A DNA stretch of 24,225 nt, taken from Candidatus Woesearchaeota archaeon. Its GTDB lineage: Archaea; Nanobdellota; Nanobdellia; Woesearchaeales; UBA525. The position numbers and the translations under genes are program-made. How positions within the stretch are numbered: position 1 is the stretch's first letter; the number at the start of each line of letters is the position of its first letter. This document shows, piece by piece, positions 1-5,468 of this stretch. The notes beneath the pieces were generated by a model. The model had not been told where the DNA came from, did no database searches, and was given only the letters and a program-made list of their open reading frames with translations. Location: assembly GCA_023252315.1 (NCBI GenBank), contig JAJPEB010000001.1:1-24225 (forward strand), written 5' to 3'.

Positions 1-525
1 CAGGCCGCCGGATTCCTGACGGCGCCGGCACGTGCCAGCTTCCATGCGAGCGTCGACGCACGGCGCGCAACGACCGTCCTCTACAACCCCGCGAACGGCG
101 CTTGCCAGTACATGATGCCGCATGCGAACGAGAGAGGCCACCTGCAGGAGATCACCGTCCCCTACGTCCTTCCGGGCGAAGTTCCGGCCTCCTGGATGGA
201 CCTCAGCTACAAGACGGGCTCGCTGCGTATCACGCGCGCTACGACCTATCCCGACGGCTTCAGCACCTCCAAGGTCGGCTACGAGCTGATCGACAGGCAG
301 GGAGGGAAGCGCATAAGCAGCGAGGATCTCGGACAGGGAGAGCGAGGAGACCTCGACGACATCGCCGAGCGGCTCCTCGACGATCCGAACCTCGCGCTGC
401 ACGGCCCCATGCTCTACGATGTCGCGAAGGCGATCCCTGCGGAGACCACCGCAAAGGGAGGGGCGATCCTGCTCGAGGCGATGATGCGCGGCTACGTGAT
501 GATGAGGCCTCCCACGAGCAGGTGA
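1..525 (+). CDS. Hypothetical protein, 5' end outside window
   Basis: The frame is open from the first base to a TGA at 523-525, giving 174 residues with the true start upstream of the window. An ATG pair at 112-117 could start a shorter 137-residue form, but the upstream part reads as ordinary protein (for example RATTVLYNPANGACQY), so I prefer a truncated longer gene. The chain looks soluble and mixed alpha/beta, with no membrane segment and no motif I recognise. It ends in a short basic tail (MMRPPTSR). The TATA box of the next unit starts only about 40 nt past its stop, so it is probably the last gene of its transcript. Function unknown. Confidence 0.6.
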   Translation, partial: QAAGFLTAPARASFHASVDARRATTVLYNPANGACQYMMPHANERGHLQEITVPYVLPGEVPASWMDLSYKTGSLRITRATTYPDGFSTSKVGYELIDRQGGKRISSEDLGQGERGDLDDIAERLLDDPNLALHGPMLYDVAKAIPAETTAKGGAILLEAMMRGYVMMRPPTSR

Positions 526-564
526 TCAGAATCGCCAGCTTCCTTCTAAGCGCATCCCGCAACC

Positions 565-573
565 CATAAATAC
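565..573 (+). promoter_or_regulatory. TATA box for the Zn-ribbon gene pair
   Basis: CATAAATAC is an isolated AT-rich block in GC-rich DNA, placed after the upstream stop. Initiation about 25 nt downstream would leave a leader of some 65-75 nt before the first Zn-ribbon gene. That leader holds a possible 17-codon upstream frame (ATG 611, TGA 662-664) that overlaps the downstream start. I read the site by position and composition only. Confidence 0.5.
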
Positions 574-660
574 CTGCATTTCCTGTGGAACCGCGCGGAT
601 ATCGGCGTGAATGACGTTCGCCGCGGCAGCGACAACGGGCAGGCGATGCCCTGAGGGAAG

Positions 661-999
661 GTGAGCGGGATGCAGAAGGACGACATAGCGATGAAGTGCC
701 TGAGGTGCTCGAAGCAGCACAAGGTTCTGGACATGGTCATGGACGTGTCGGGGCGGGGCATGGTGTGCAGGCAGTGCGCGGGCCTCGCGCCCAAGCCGGG
801 CGCCAAGCTCGTGCGCGCCGAGAACGCGCCCATGGAGCGCGAGCGCTACACGTGCGCCGAGTGCAACTTCAAGTTCTCGAGCAGCAAGGGCAAACAGGCG
901 ACGTGCGGCTACTGCGGCAGCCCTCGCGTCGTGCCCGAGAGGCAGAACAGCGCGGGCAACATCCTCAAGGAAGCCTCGATGAAGCGCTACGAGATCTGA
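661..999 (+). CDS. Double Zn-ribbon protein
   Basis: A small protein of 112 residues from GTG 661, or 109 from ATG 670. The ATG at 670 has GGTGA immediately upstream at ribosome-site distance, so I lean towards it. Two cysteine clusters are visible. The N-terminal one is CLRC near residues 14-17 with CRQC near 37-40; the C-terminal one is CAEC near 61-64 with CGYC near 78-81. Each set of four cysteines could bind one zinc. Between them lies a charged linker. Zn-ribbons of this kind are common in archaeal proteins that touch nucleic acid or protein partners, but nothing here fixes a partner. It abuts a similar gene with no spacer and shares its domain order, so the two look like diverged paralogues. 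Role unknown. Confidence 0.75.
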   Translation: MSGMQKDDIAMKCLRCSKQHKVLDMVMDVSGRGMVCRQCAGLAPKPGAKLVRAENAPMERERYTCAECNFKFSSSKGKQATCGYCGSPRVVPERQNSAGNILKEASMKRYEI

Positions 1000-1305
1000 A
1001 TGGGCACGCTCGACACGGCGCGCTGCTCGCGCTGCAAGAGGGACTACCCGTTCGCGCAGGTGCGCTACCTCCCCGACGGCAAGAGCATCGCGTGCCACGC
1101 ATGCCTGGGCGTCGTCGCGAAGGAGGCCGGCAAGGAAGCGAAGGCGCGCGAGGGCAAGCAGCGCGACTTCCAGTGCGTCGCGTGCCGCTACACCTTCCGC
1201 CGCAGCGACGCGAGCCCGCCCAGGGCGTGCCCGCAGTGCGGCGAGCGGCGCATGATCGGGTTCGAGCGCGAGAAGATGACCGGCGACGCGCTGCTCAAGC
1301 TGTGA
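1000..1305 (+). CDS. Second double Zn-ribbon protein, paralogue of its neighbour
   Basis: 101 residues. The ATG at 1000 follows the upstream TGA (997-999) with no spacer, so translation is probably coupled. Cysteine pairs are CSRC near residues 9-12, CHAC near 32-35, CVAC near 59-62 and CPQC near 77-80, in the same order and with similar spacing as the upstream protein. The middle is a lysine/glutamate-rich linker. Both proteins also end with a similar short hydrophobic/basic tail after the last ribbon. Tandem duplication followed by divergence is the simple reading. No enzymatic motif is visible; a scaffold or nucleic-acid contact is possible but unproven. Confidence 0.75.
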   Translation: MGTLDTARCSRCKRDYPFAQVRYLPDGKSIACHACLGVVAKEAGKEAKAREGKQRDFQCVACRYTFRRSDASPPRACPQCGERRMIGFEREKMTGDALLKL

Positions 1306-1317
1306 TCGGGCCCTTTT

Positions 1318-1423
1318 CGCTCCAGGCGCCTTCCTCTTTCCTCTCCCTTCGCCTCGCTCTCCGGCGCGCGACGATCTCCCGCGCTCGCGATCGCGCGGCG
1401 GCGCTGCGCAGGCGCCTGGAGCG
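1318..1423. repeat. Long inverted repeat with 14-bp perfect arms
   Basis: CGCTCCAGGCGCCT at 1318-1331 is the exact reverse complement of AGGCGCCTGGAGCG at 1410-1423; the 78-nt interior is pyrimidine-rich on its left side and GC-rich on its right. It lies just after the stop of the second Zn-ribbon gene and before the terminator of the convergent tiny gene, so it may act as a 3'-end structure. The word CCTGGAGC is also seen in the decayed element at 11226-11332, but I do not see the other conserved blocks of that family, so I keep it separate. Confidence 0.6.
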
Positions 1424-1466
1424 CGGGCGAGGAGCGCGCGTTTTGGAAGGATGAGCGTTCTCGACG

Positions 1467-1492
1467 AGAAAAAGCAGGAAAAAAGAAGAAAG
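1467..1492 (-). terminator. U-rich archaeal terminator for the 12-codon gene
   Basis: On the minus strand this stretch is a near-continuous run of T with a few C and G, beginning about 14 nt after the TAA of the tiny gene. Archaeal RNA polymerase stops at such U-rich tracts without needing a hairpin. Its position completes a full transcription unit around the 12-codon frame. Confidence 0.5.
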
Positions 1493-1505
1493 GTTGAAAA
1501 CGATC

Positions 1506-1544
1506 TTACTTCTTCTTCTTCGCTGCAGTCTTCTTCTTTGCCAT
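1506..1544 (-). CDS. 12-residue lysine-rich micro-protein MAKKKTAAKKKK
   Basis: The frame is ATG (1544) to TAA (1506-1508) and encodes MAKKKTAAKKKK, seven lysines in twelve residues. It looks like a real gene because everything around it is in place. A strong ribosome site reading GGAGG then Gs lies at 1550-1558, about nine bases before the ATG. An AT-rich TATA box sits at 1589-1599, and a U-rich terminator follows the stop. The sequence resembles the basic tails of histone H1-like and other small nucleoid proteins, so it may bind nucleic acid, act as a leader peptide, or be the surviving start of a longer lost gene. The frame after the stop is not lysine-rich, which argues against one simple nonsense mutation in a longer tail. 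Function is inference. Confidence 0.5.
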   Translation of the reverse strand: MAKKKTAAKKKK

Positions 1545-1588
1545 GTTAACCCCCCTCCAAATGTTGATGGATGTATCTGATGTCTTAT

Positions 1589-1599
1589 CCTATTTAAAA
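1589..1599 (-). promoter_or_regulatory. TATA box of the 12-codon gene
   Basis: On the minus strand this reads TTTTAAATAGG. Initiation 25 nt downstream would give a leader of about 20 nt that contains the GGAGG ribosome site and ends at ATG 1544. The block is strikingly AT-rich against its surroundings. Confidence 0.5.
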
Positions 1600-1644
1600 T
1601 TTATGAAAATGGAGGCGCCAGAGAAATTTTCTTGATGCGTTCGG

Positions 1645-1782
1645 GGCGCTGCGGAGCGCATCGCTCGCATCATCGCGCTCTTTTTCCGCGTCGCGGCGTT
1701 CCTCACCCACTCCGTCGCGCAGCTTTACGAAAACCGAGTTGCACACATCGCTCGATTCTCTGCCTGACTCCGAGGCAGCGCC
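1645..1782 (-). repeat. Structured intergenic element, copy A
   Basis: Read on the minus strand, the element opens with GGCGCTGC (1782-1775) and closes with its exact complement GCAGCGCC (1652-1645), an 8-bp closing stem around a roughly 120-nt interior. It carries the blocks shared with the other copies: GCTGCCTCGGA at 1779-1769, a CGTAA block, GCGCGACGGAGTG, and GCTCCGCAGC at 1657-1648. It lies between the DUF58 stop and the TATA box of the 12-codon gene. A 72-codon open frame covers it but looks non-coding. Whether it works as RNA or DNA is not settled. Confidence 0.65.
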
Positions 1783-1854
1783 GCTACCTGTAGGGTCAGG
1801 AGAGAAAATCATGATAAGAGAGAAGGGATGTTTCCCGTCGGCAAATCCGCCGCC

Positions 1855-2709
1855 CTACCGGAACATGTGGTAGAACGTCTCGAAGATCGGCGTGTTCGTG
1901 CTCACGCTGATGAAGTTCGCGCCGTGGCGGTCGCACATGCCCTTGAGCGTCGCGATGTGCTCCTCGAGGCGCTGCTGGTAGTTGTTCTTGAACCTGGTCG
2001 ACACGAACGTGCGCATCTTGTCCTGCGTCTCCGAGTCCTCGAGGATGACGTCGCCCGACACCGTGAGCTCGCGCTCCTGCACGTCGAGCACCTGGATCAT
2101 GAAGATCTCGCTGCGGTGGTAGCGGCCGATGATCTCCTCCACCTGGGCCGGGTCGTAGAGGAAGTCGCTGATGAAGACGATGAAGCTCTTGCTCGTGATG
2201 CGCTTGCGGTACTCGTCCATGCTCTGCAGGAAGTCGCTGCGCCCCTCGACCTTGAGCGCGGACATGTAGTCGAAGAGGTGCGCGAGGTTGCCCACGCCGC
2301 GCTTGGGCTTGAAGGACGTCACGTGGTCCTTGAAGGTGTTGAGGTTGAACTTCTCGTTGTTGCGCTGCGCGATGAAGGCGAAGCCGAGGCCCACCTCCGC
2401 CGCGTACTCGAACTTCGTGTGCTTGCCCGTGCCGAAGTTCATGCTCGCGCTGCTGTCGACGAGGATGTGGACCGTGAGGTTGCGCTCGGACTCGAAGCGC
2501 CTGATGTAGAACTTGTCCGTGCGGCCGTAGATGCGCCAGTCGATGTGCCTGAAGTCGTCGCCGGGCACGTACGCCTTGTAGTCGCGGAACACGAGGCCCT
2601 GGCCGCCCTGCGGCGCGTGGTGCTCGCCCTGCTTGTCCGCGTAGATCTTCTTCTTGAGGATGATGTCGAGGCGCGAGAGCGCCTTGAGGAACTCCGTGTC
2701 GATGGTCAT
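1855..2709 (-). CDS. DUF58 / vWA-domain protein
   Basis: 284 residues, last gene of the minus-strand operon, ending with TAG. The DUF58 signature YVPGDDFRHIDWRIYGR is at residues 47-63. A vWA domain follows, with an intact metal-site motif D85-S-S87-A-S89 and the later segment VFISDFLYD. DUF58 proteins are the usual partners of MoxR AAA+ ATPases and are thought to be targets or adaptors in envelope assembly or stress. The start is ATG 2709, which overlaps the TGA of the upstream membrane gene as ATGA, a sign of coupled translation. The same frame is open upstream all the way into MoxR, so automatic annotation may report one 674-residue fusion. I read that as an accident of GC-rich DNA, because the linking residues are Arg/Gly/Ala-rich while another frame encodes a clear membrane protein. 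Confidence 0.88.
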   Translation of the reverse strand: MTIDTEFLKALSRLDIILKKKIYADKQGEHHAPQGGQGLVFRDYKAYVPGDDFRHIDWRIYGRTDKFYIRRFESERNLTVHILVDSSASMNFGTGKHTKFEYAAEVGLGFAFIAQRNNEKFNLNTFKDHVTSFKPKRGVGNLAHLFDYMSALKVEGRSDFLQSMDEYRKRITSKSFIVFISDFLYDPAQVEEIIGRYHRSEIFMIQVLDVQERELTVSGDVILEDSETQDKMRTFVSTRFKNNYQQRLEEHIATLKGMCDRHGANFISVSTNTPIFETFYHMFR

Positions 2710-3083
2710 GCGCGCGCCTCCCGCACCGACACCCCGAGCAGGAGTCCGTTGAGCGCGCACACGGCGAGCAGCAGCGCGCCGAGCATCGCCCATGCGGGAT
2801 CGAGCGGCCTCACCACGAAGAGCGCGAAGAGCGCGGCGAGGAGGAACTGCAGGACGTTGAGAGCCGCGAGCGCCGCCGCGAGCGCCGGCCTCGCGGCGCC
2901 CGTCGCGAGCATCCACGAGCTTCCCGCGACGACGATCGCCGGCACGATCACCGCCACCGCCGCCGAGAGGAGGATGGATGAGCTCGCCTGCGCATCGGCG
3001 CCGTACTCGGCCCACAGCGACACGGCGAGGGCCGCGAGGAGGACCGCGAAGACCAGCGCGGGCAGCCCGAGCATCGCCGCCAC
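2706..3083 (-). CDS. Four-TM membrane protein between MoxR and DUF58
   Basis: 125 residues from GTG 3083, almost wholly hydrophobic. Four membrane spans are visible, at about residues 4-25, 36-60, 68-92 and 95-118. No family motif is seen. The TGA at 2706-2708 overlaps the DUF58 ATG by four bases, which supports a real gene in this frame. The start is weak: the GTG falls exactly where the MoxR frame loses sense, and no ribosome site is visible, so the true N-terminus may be missing along with the MoxR lid. It is probably an inner partner of the MoxR/vWA system; function unknown. Confidence 0.65.
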   Translation of the reverse strand: MAAMLGLPALVFAVLLAALAVSLWAEYGADAQASSSILLSAAVAVIVPAIVVAGSSWMLATGAARPALAAALAALNVLQFLLAALFALFVVRPLDPAWAMLGALLLAVCALNGLLLGVSVREARA

Positions 3084-3087
3084 CGCG

Positions 3088-3879
3088 GCTCGCCCTGGGA
3101 GAGGCGCCGTACTCGATGAGCTCGGGCATGTTGCGCGTCTTGTTGACGATCTCGACCGCGCGGCGCTTGATGTCGTTCGCGATCGGCACCTGGCGCGTGA
3201 GCTTCTGGAGCAGCAGGATCGACTCCGCGGAGAGCAGCGGCTTGAGCGCCTCGCGCTCCGACGGCTTCGTGTACTCGTCGACGATCGCGATCTCCTGCTC
3301 GACGCTCGGGTACTTCACGAGGATCTTGAGCAGGAACCTGTCCGTCTGGGCCTCGGGCAGGGGGTATGTCCCCTCCTGGTCGATCGGGTTCTGCGTCGCG
3401 AGCACGAAGAAGGGCCGCTCGAGCTCGAAGGTCTGGTTGCCGACCGTGACCTGCTTCTCCTGCATGGCTTCCAGCAGCGCCGCCTGGGTCTTGGGCGTCG
3501 CCCTGTTGATCTCGTCCATGAGCACGATGTTCGCGAAGAGCGGCCCGCGCTGGAACTTGAAGAGCTTCTTGCCGTCCTTCTCCTCGATGACGTACGTCCC
3601 CGTGACGTCCGACGGCATGAGGTCGGGGGTGCCCTGCACGCGCGAGAATCGCAGGCTCATCGTCTCCGCGACCGCCTTGATCATCGTCGTCTTGCCGAGG
3701 CCCGGGAAGCTCTCGAGCAGCGCGTTGCTGTCGGTGAGGATCGCGATGATGATCTGGTCGATGATCTCCTCCTGGCCCATGATCTTGCGCGCGATCTCCG
3801 CCTTGAGGTTCGTGAATGTCGCCTTGAGCTTGTCGATGTTCTTGACCGCTTCCGCCGTGGGTGCTGCCGCCGCTGCCAT
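3088..3879 (-). CDS. MoxR-family AAA+ ATPase, truncated after sensor 2
   Basis: 264 recognisable residues from ATG 3879. Walker A is ESFPGLGKT (56-64), Walker B IVLMDE (118-123), sensor 1 ATQNP (161-165), and the sensor-2 segment GASPRAS (258-264) with Arg262. MoxR proteins normally continue with a helical lid of some 50-60 residues. Here the frame turns at once into Arg/Gly-rich out-of-frame sequence and stays open as far as DUF58. Either the 3' part of the gene and the 5' part of the next one were deleted, or the assembly is collapsed here. The promoter is good: TATA box at 3914-3924 and GGAGGG at 3888-3893. MoxR ATPases remodel or chaperone vWA and DUF58 partners, all present in this operon. 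The ATP site looks intact; activity without the lid is doubtful. Confidence 0.8.
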
Positions 3880-3887
3880 GTGAGTAT

Positions 3888-3924
3888 CCCTCCGATGATG
3901 ATGGTGCTTTCCGCCTATTTAATG
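3888..3924 (-). promoter_or_regulatory. Promoter and ribosome site of moxR
   Basis: On the minus strand CATTAAATAGG (3924-3914) is a good TATA box, and GGAGGG (3893-3888) sits about eight bases before ATG 3879. This makes moxR the head of a separate transcript despite lying in line with the upstream operon, with structured element copy B just upstream. Confidence 0.55.
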
Positions 3925-3986
3925 ATATTTTTGGTAGTGTGCATTTCCGTTGATTTTTCCTGACGTTACCGCCTTCGCATTCGAAA

Positions 3987-4145
3987 ATCCTGGATGCTGC
4001 CTTGGAATCGAACAGGAGAGGAGCCGATTCGCTCGGAACGCGAGGCGTTCCGGCGCGCTGGAAATCTCAGATTTCCATCGCATGCAGGCTCCTCGACGTA
4101 AGACCGCGCAACGGAGTGAGCTCGATGCTCCGCAGCATCCAGGAT
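3987..4145 (+). repeat. Structured intergenic element, copy B
   Basis: The closing stem is a perfect 14 bp: ATCCTGGATGCTGC (3987-4000) pairs with GCAGCATCCAGGAT (4132-4145). Inside, AGGAGCC (4019-4025) pairs with GGCTCCT (4087-4093) and encloses two strong hairpins, CGGAACGC/GCGTTCCG and GGAAATC/GATTTCC. A CCTTG/CAGG hairpin with a bulged T follows the closing stem, and GGAG (4113-4116) can pair with CTCC (4128-4131). Shared blocks are GCTGCCTTGGA (3996-4006), CGTAA (4097-4101), GCGCAACGGAGTG (4106-4118) and GCTCCGCAGC (4127-4136). It fills the gap between a minus-strand stop (4167) and the moxR promoter. No coding sense is visible. It may be a structured RNA or a mobile palindromic element. 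Confidence 0.75.
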
Positions 4146-4166
4146 AGTCCTTAGCATGCGAGTTCC

Positions 4167-4961
4167 TCATCCCGACCCCTCCTGCGTGCGCTTGCTGTAC
4201 TCGTAGCTGCGCTGCAGGTCGCGCTCGCCGAGGCCGCCCTGCGCGTAGCCGGGCCCGCCCTGGTTGAACCCCGCGTCGCCGGCGCCCAGGTCCTGCAGCG
4301 GATCGCCGCTCGGGTTCGCGGGATCCACCTTGTTGAAGTCTGGGCTGTCGAGCGAGGGGTTGATCGTCGCGCTCAGGTTCTGCCCGCCGAGTTGCGCCAT
4401 ACGCGCGTCGCCAAAGACGTCGTCTTGCGCCTGCTGCGCGTCGAAGCCGCCAGGCGGCGCGCTCTTGCCGAAGAGGCCGCCGATCGCCGCGATCGGCTTC
4501 GCGAAGGGGTTGTCGAACTTGCCGACGTTGACGTTGAAGAACGCGATGCTGACGAGCACGATCGCGAGCACGAACACCGCCGCGAGCTTCGCCATGAGCT
4601 TGCGGAAGTCGAGGAACGTGCCGCTCGAGACGCGCTTCATCTTCTCGAGCACCTCGTGGAAGAGCGCGTGCGCCATGAGGGTGTCGCCGTCCTCGTTGTC
4701 CTTCGCCGTGCGCAGCATCTCCTTGAGCTCGGGGTTGCTGCGCTCGACCTGCGCGACGCTGACCTTGCGCGCCTCGGACCAGAGCACGATCGCGAAGTAG
4801 AGCAGCGCCGCGACGATGACGTACCAGATCGGCATGTTGAAGACCAGCGCGACGAGGTCCGCCGCGAGGAAGAGGATGACCGTCGAGAGGAAGACGTTGA
4901 GGAGGATGATCTTGAGCAGCTCGTACTGCACCTCCCCGAACATGCGCTTGATCTCCGCCAT
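4167..4961 (-). CDS. Three-TM membrane protein with disordered C-terminus
   Basis: 264 residues. Membrane spans lie near residues 16-41, 46-62 and 126-145, with a charged helical segment (about 64-115) between the second and third. Beyond about residue 160 the chain is rich in Gly, Pro, Asp, Gln and Asn and probably unfolded. I do not recognise a named family. It follows the coiled-coil gene after a four-base gap (TAG 4966-4968, ATG 4961) and is the last gene before structured element copy B, so it ends this part of the operon. Context suggests an envelope partner of the vWA/MoxR proteins. Confidence 0.75.
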   Translation of the reverse strand: MAEIKRMFGEVQYELLKIILLNVFLSTVILFLAADLVALVFNMPIWYVIVAALLYFAIVLWSEARKVSVAQVERSNPELKEMLRTAKDNEDGDTLMAHALFHEVLEKMKRVSSGTFLDFRKLMAKLAAVFVLAIVLVSIAFFNVNVGKFDNPFAKPIAAIGGLFGKSAPPGGFDAQQAQDDVFGDARMAQLGGQNLSATINPSLDSPDFNKVDPANPSGDPLQDLGAGDAGFNQGGPGYAQGGLGERDLQRSYEYSKRTQEGSG

Positions 4962-4965
4962 CGCC

Positions 4966-5457
4966 CTACGTCCCTCCCGCGCTGCGGCACGCGTTCAGCT
5001 CGTCCTCGAGGTCGCTGACCTCTGACCGCAGGCTCCTCACCTGGCCCTGGAGGTCCTCGATCGTGAGGTTGAGCTGCCTGTTCTGGGAGAGCTGGCTCTC
5101 GTAGAGGCCCTGGACCTGCTTGCGCTGCGTCTGCTCCGCCTGGAACTGGCGCTGCGAGTCGAGGAGCTGGCCCTGCGTGTCCTTGAGCTCGCCGACCTTC
5201 TGCTCGTAGAGCTGGTCGTACTTGCGGATGTCCTGCGACGTCTCGTTGACCTTCTGCTGGGCCTCGGAGTACTTGCCCTGGTAGTTCGAGAGCGCAGCCT
5301 GGCACGAGCCGAGGCTCGAGCTCGTGTCCTCGAGCGACGACGTGCGGTTCTGCAGGCTGCGCTGGAAGAACACGGTCGTGCCCACCATCGCGACGACGAC
5401 GCCGATGATGACGATGAGCAGCGCCAGGTTCACGTTCCGTCCGAGATATGATGCCAT
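4966..5457 (-). CDS. Membrane-anchored coiled-coil protein
   Basis: 163 residues. One membrane segment at about residues 11-30 (LALLIVIIGVVVAMVGTTVFF) is followed by a Gln/Ser/Leu/Glu-rich stretch to about residue 155 with the regular hydrophobic spacing of a long coiled coil. It contains two cysteines, one at each end of the coil. The short N-terminus probably faces the cytoplasm and the coil the outside, but topology is inferred. The ribosome site GGTGGAGAGGAG directly precedes ATG 5457, and the upstream TAG lies at its edge. It probably serves as a scaffold or oligomerisation partner for the adjacent vWA membrane proteins; no enzymatic role is visible. Confidence 0.75.
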   Translation of the reverse strand: MASYLGRNVNLALLIVIIGVVVAMVGTTVFFQRSLQNRTSSLEDTSSSLGSCQAALSNYQGKYSEAQQKVNETSQDIRKYDQLYEQKVGELKDTQGQLLDSQRQFQAEQTQRKQVQGLYESQLSQNRQLNLTIEDLQGQVRSLRSEVSDLEDELNACRSAGGT

Positions 5458-5468
5458 CTCCTCTCCAC

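Noticed and set aside
1594..1812. 72-codon minus-strand open frame
   Set aside because: It covers the structured element and runs into the TATA box of the next gene; it has no clear promoter or ribosome site and reads as low-complexity charged sequence.
1855..3879. A single 674-residue MoxR-DUF58 fusion protein
   Set aside because: The middle 125 or so residues are Arg/Gly/Ala-rich shadow sequence, while another frame encodes a four-TM protein coupled by ATGA to DUF58.
1828..3963. 711-codon plus-strand open frame
   Set aside because: It is antisense to MoxR and DUF58 and has the same shadow composition.
3987..4145. tRNA-like T-loop (TTCGATTC) in the reverse strand of element copy B
   Set aside because: The stem around it is imperfect and the loop is not kept in the other copies; no anticodon arm or CCA-type acceptor fits.
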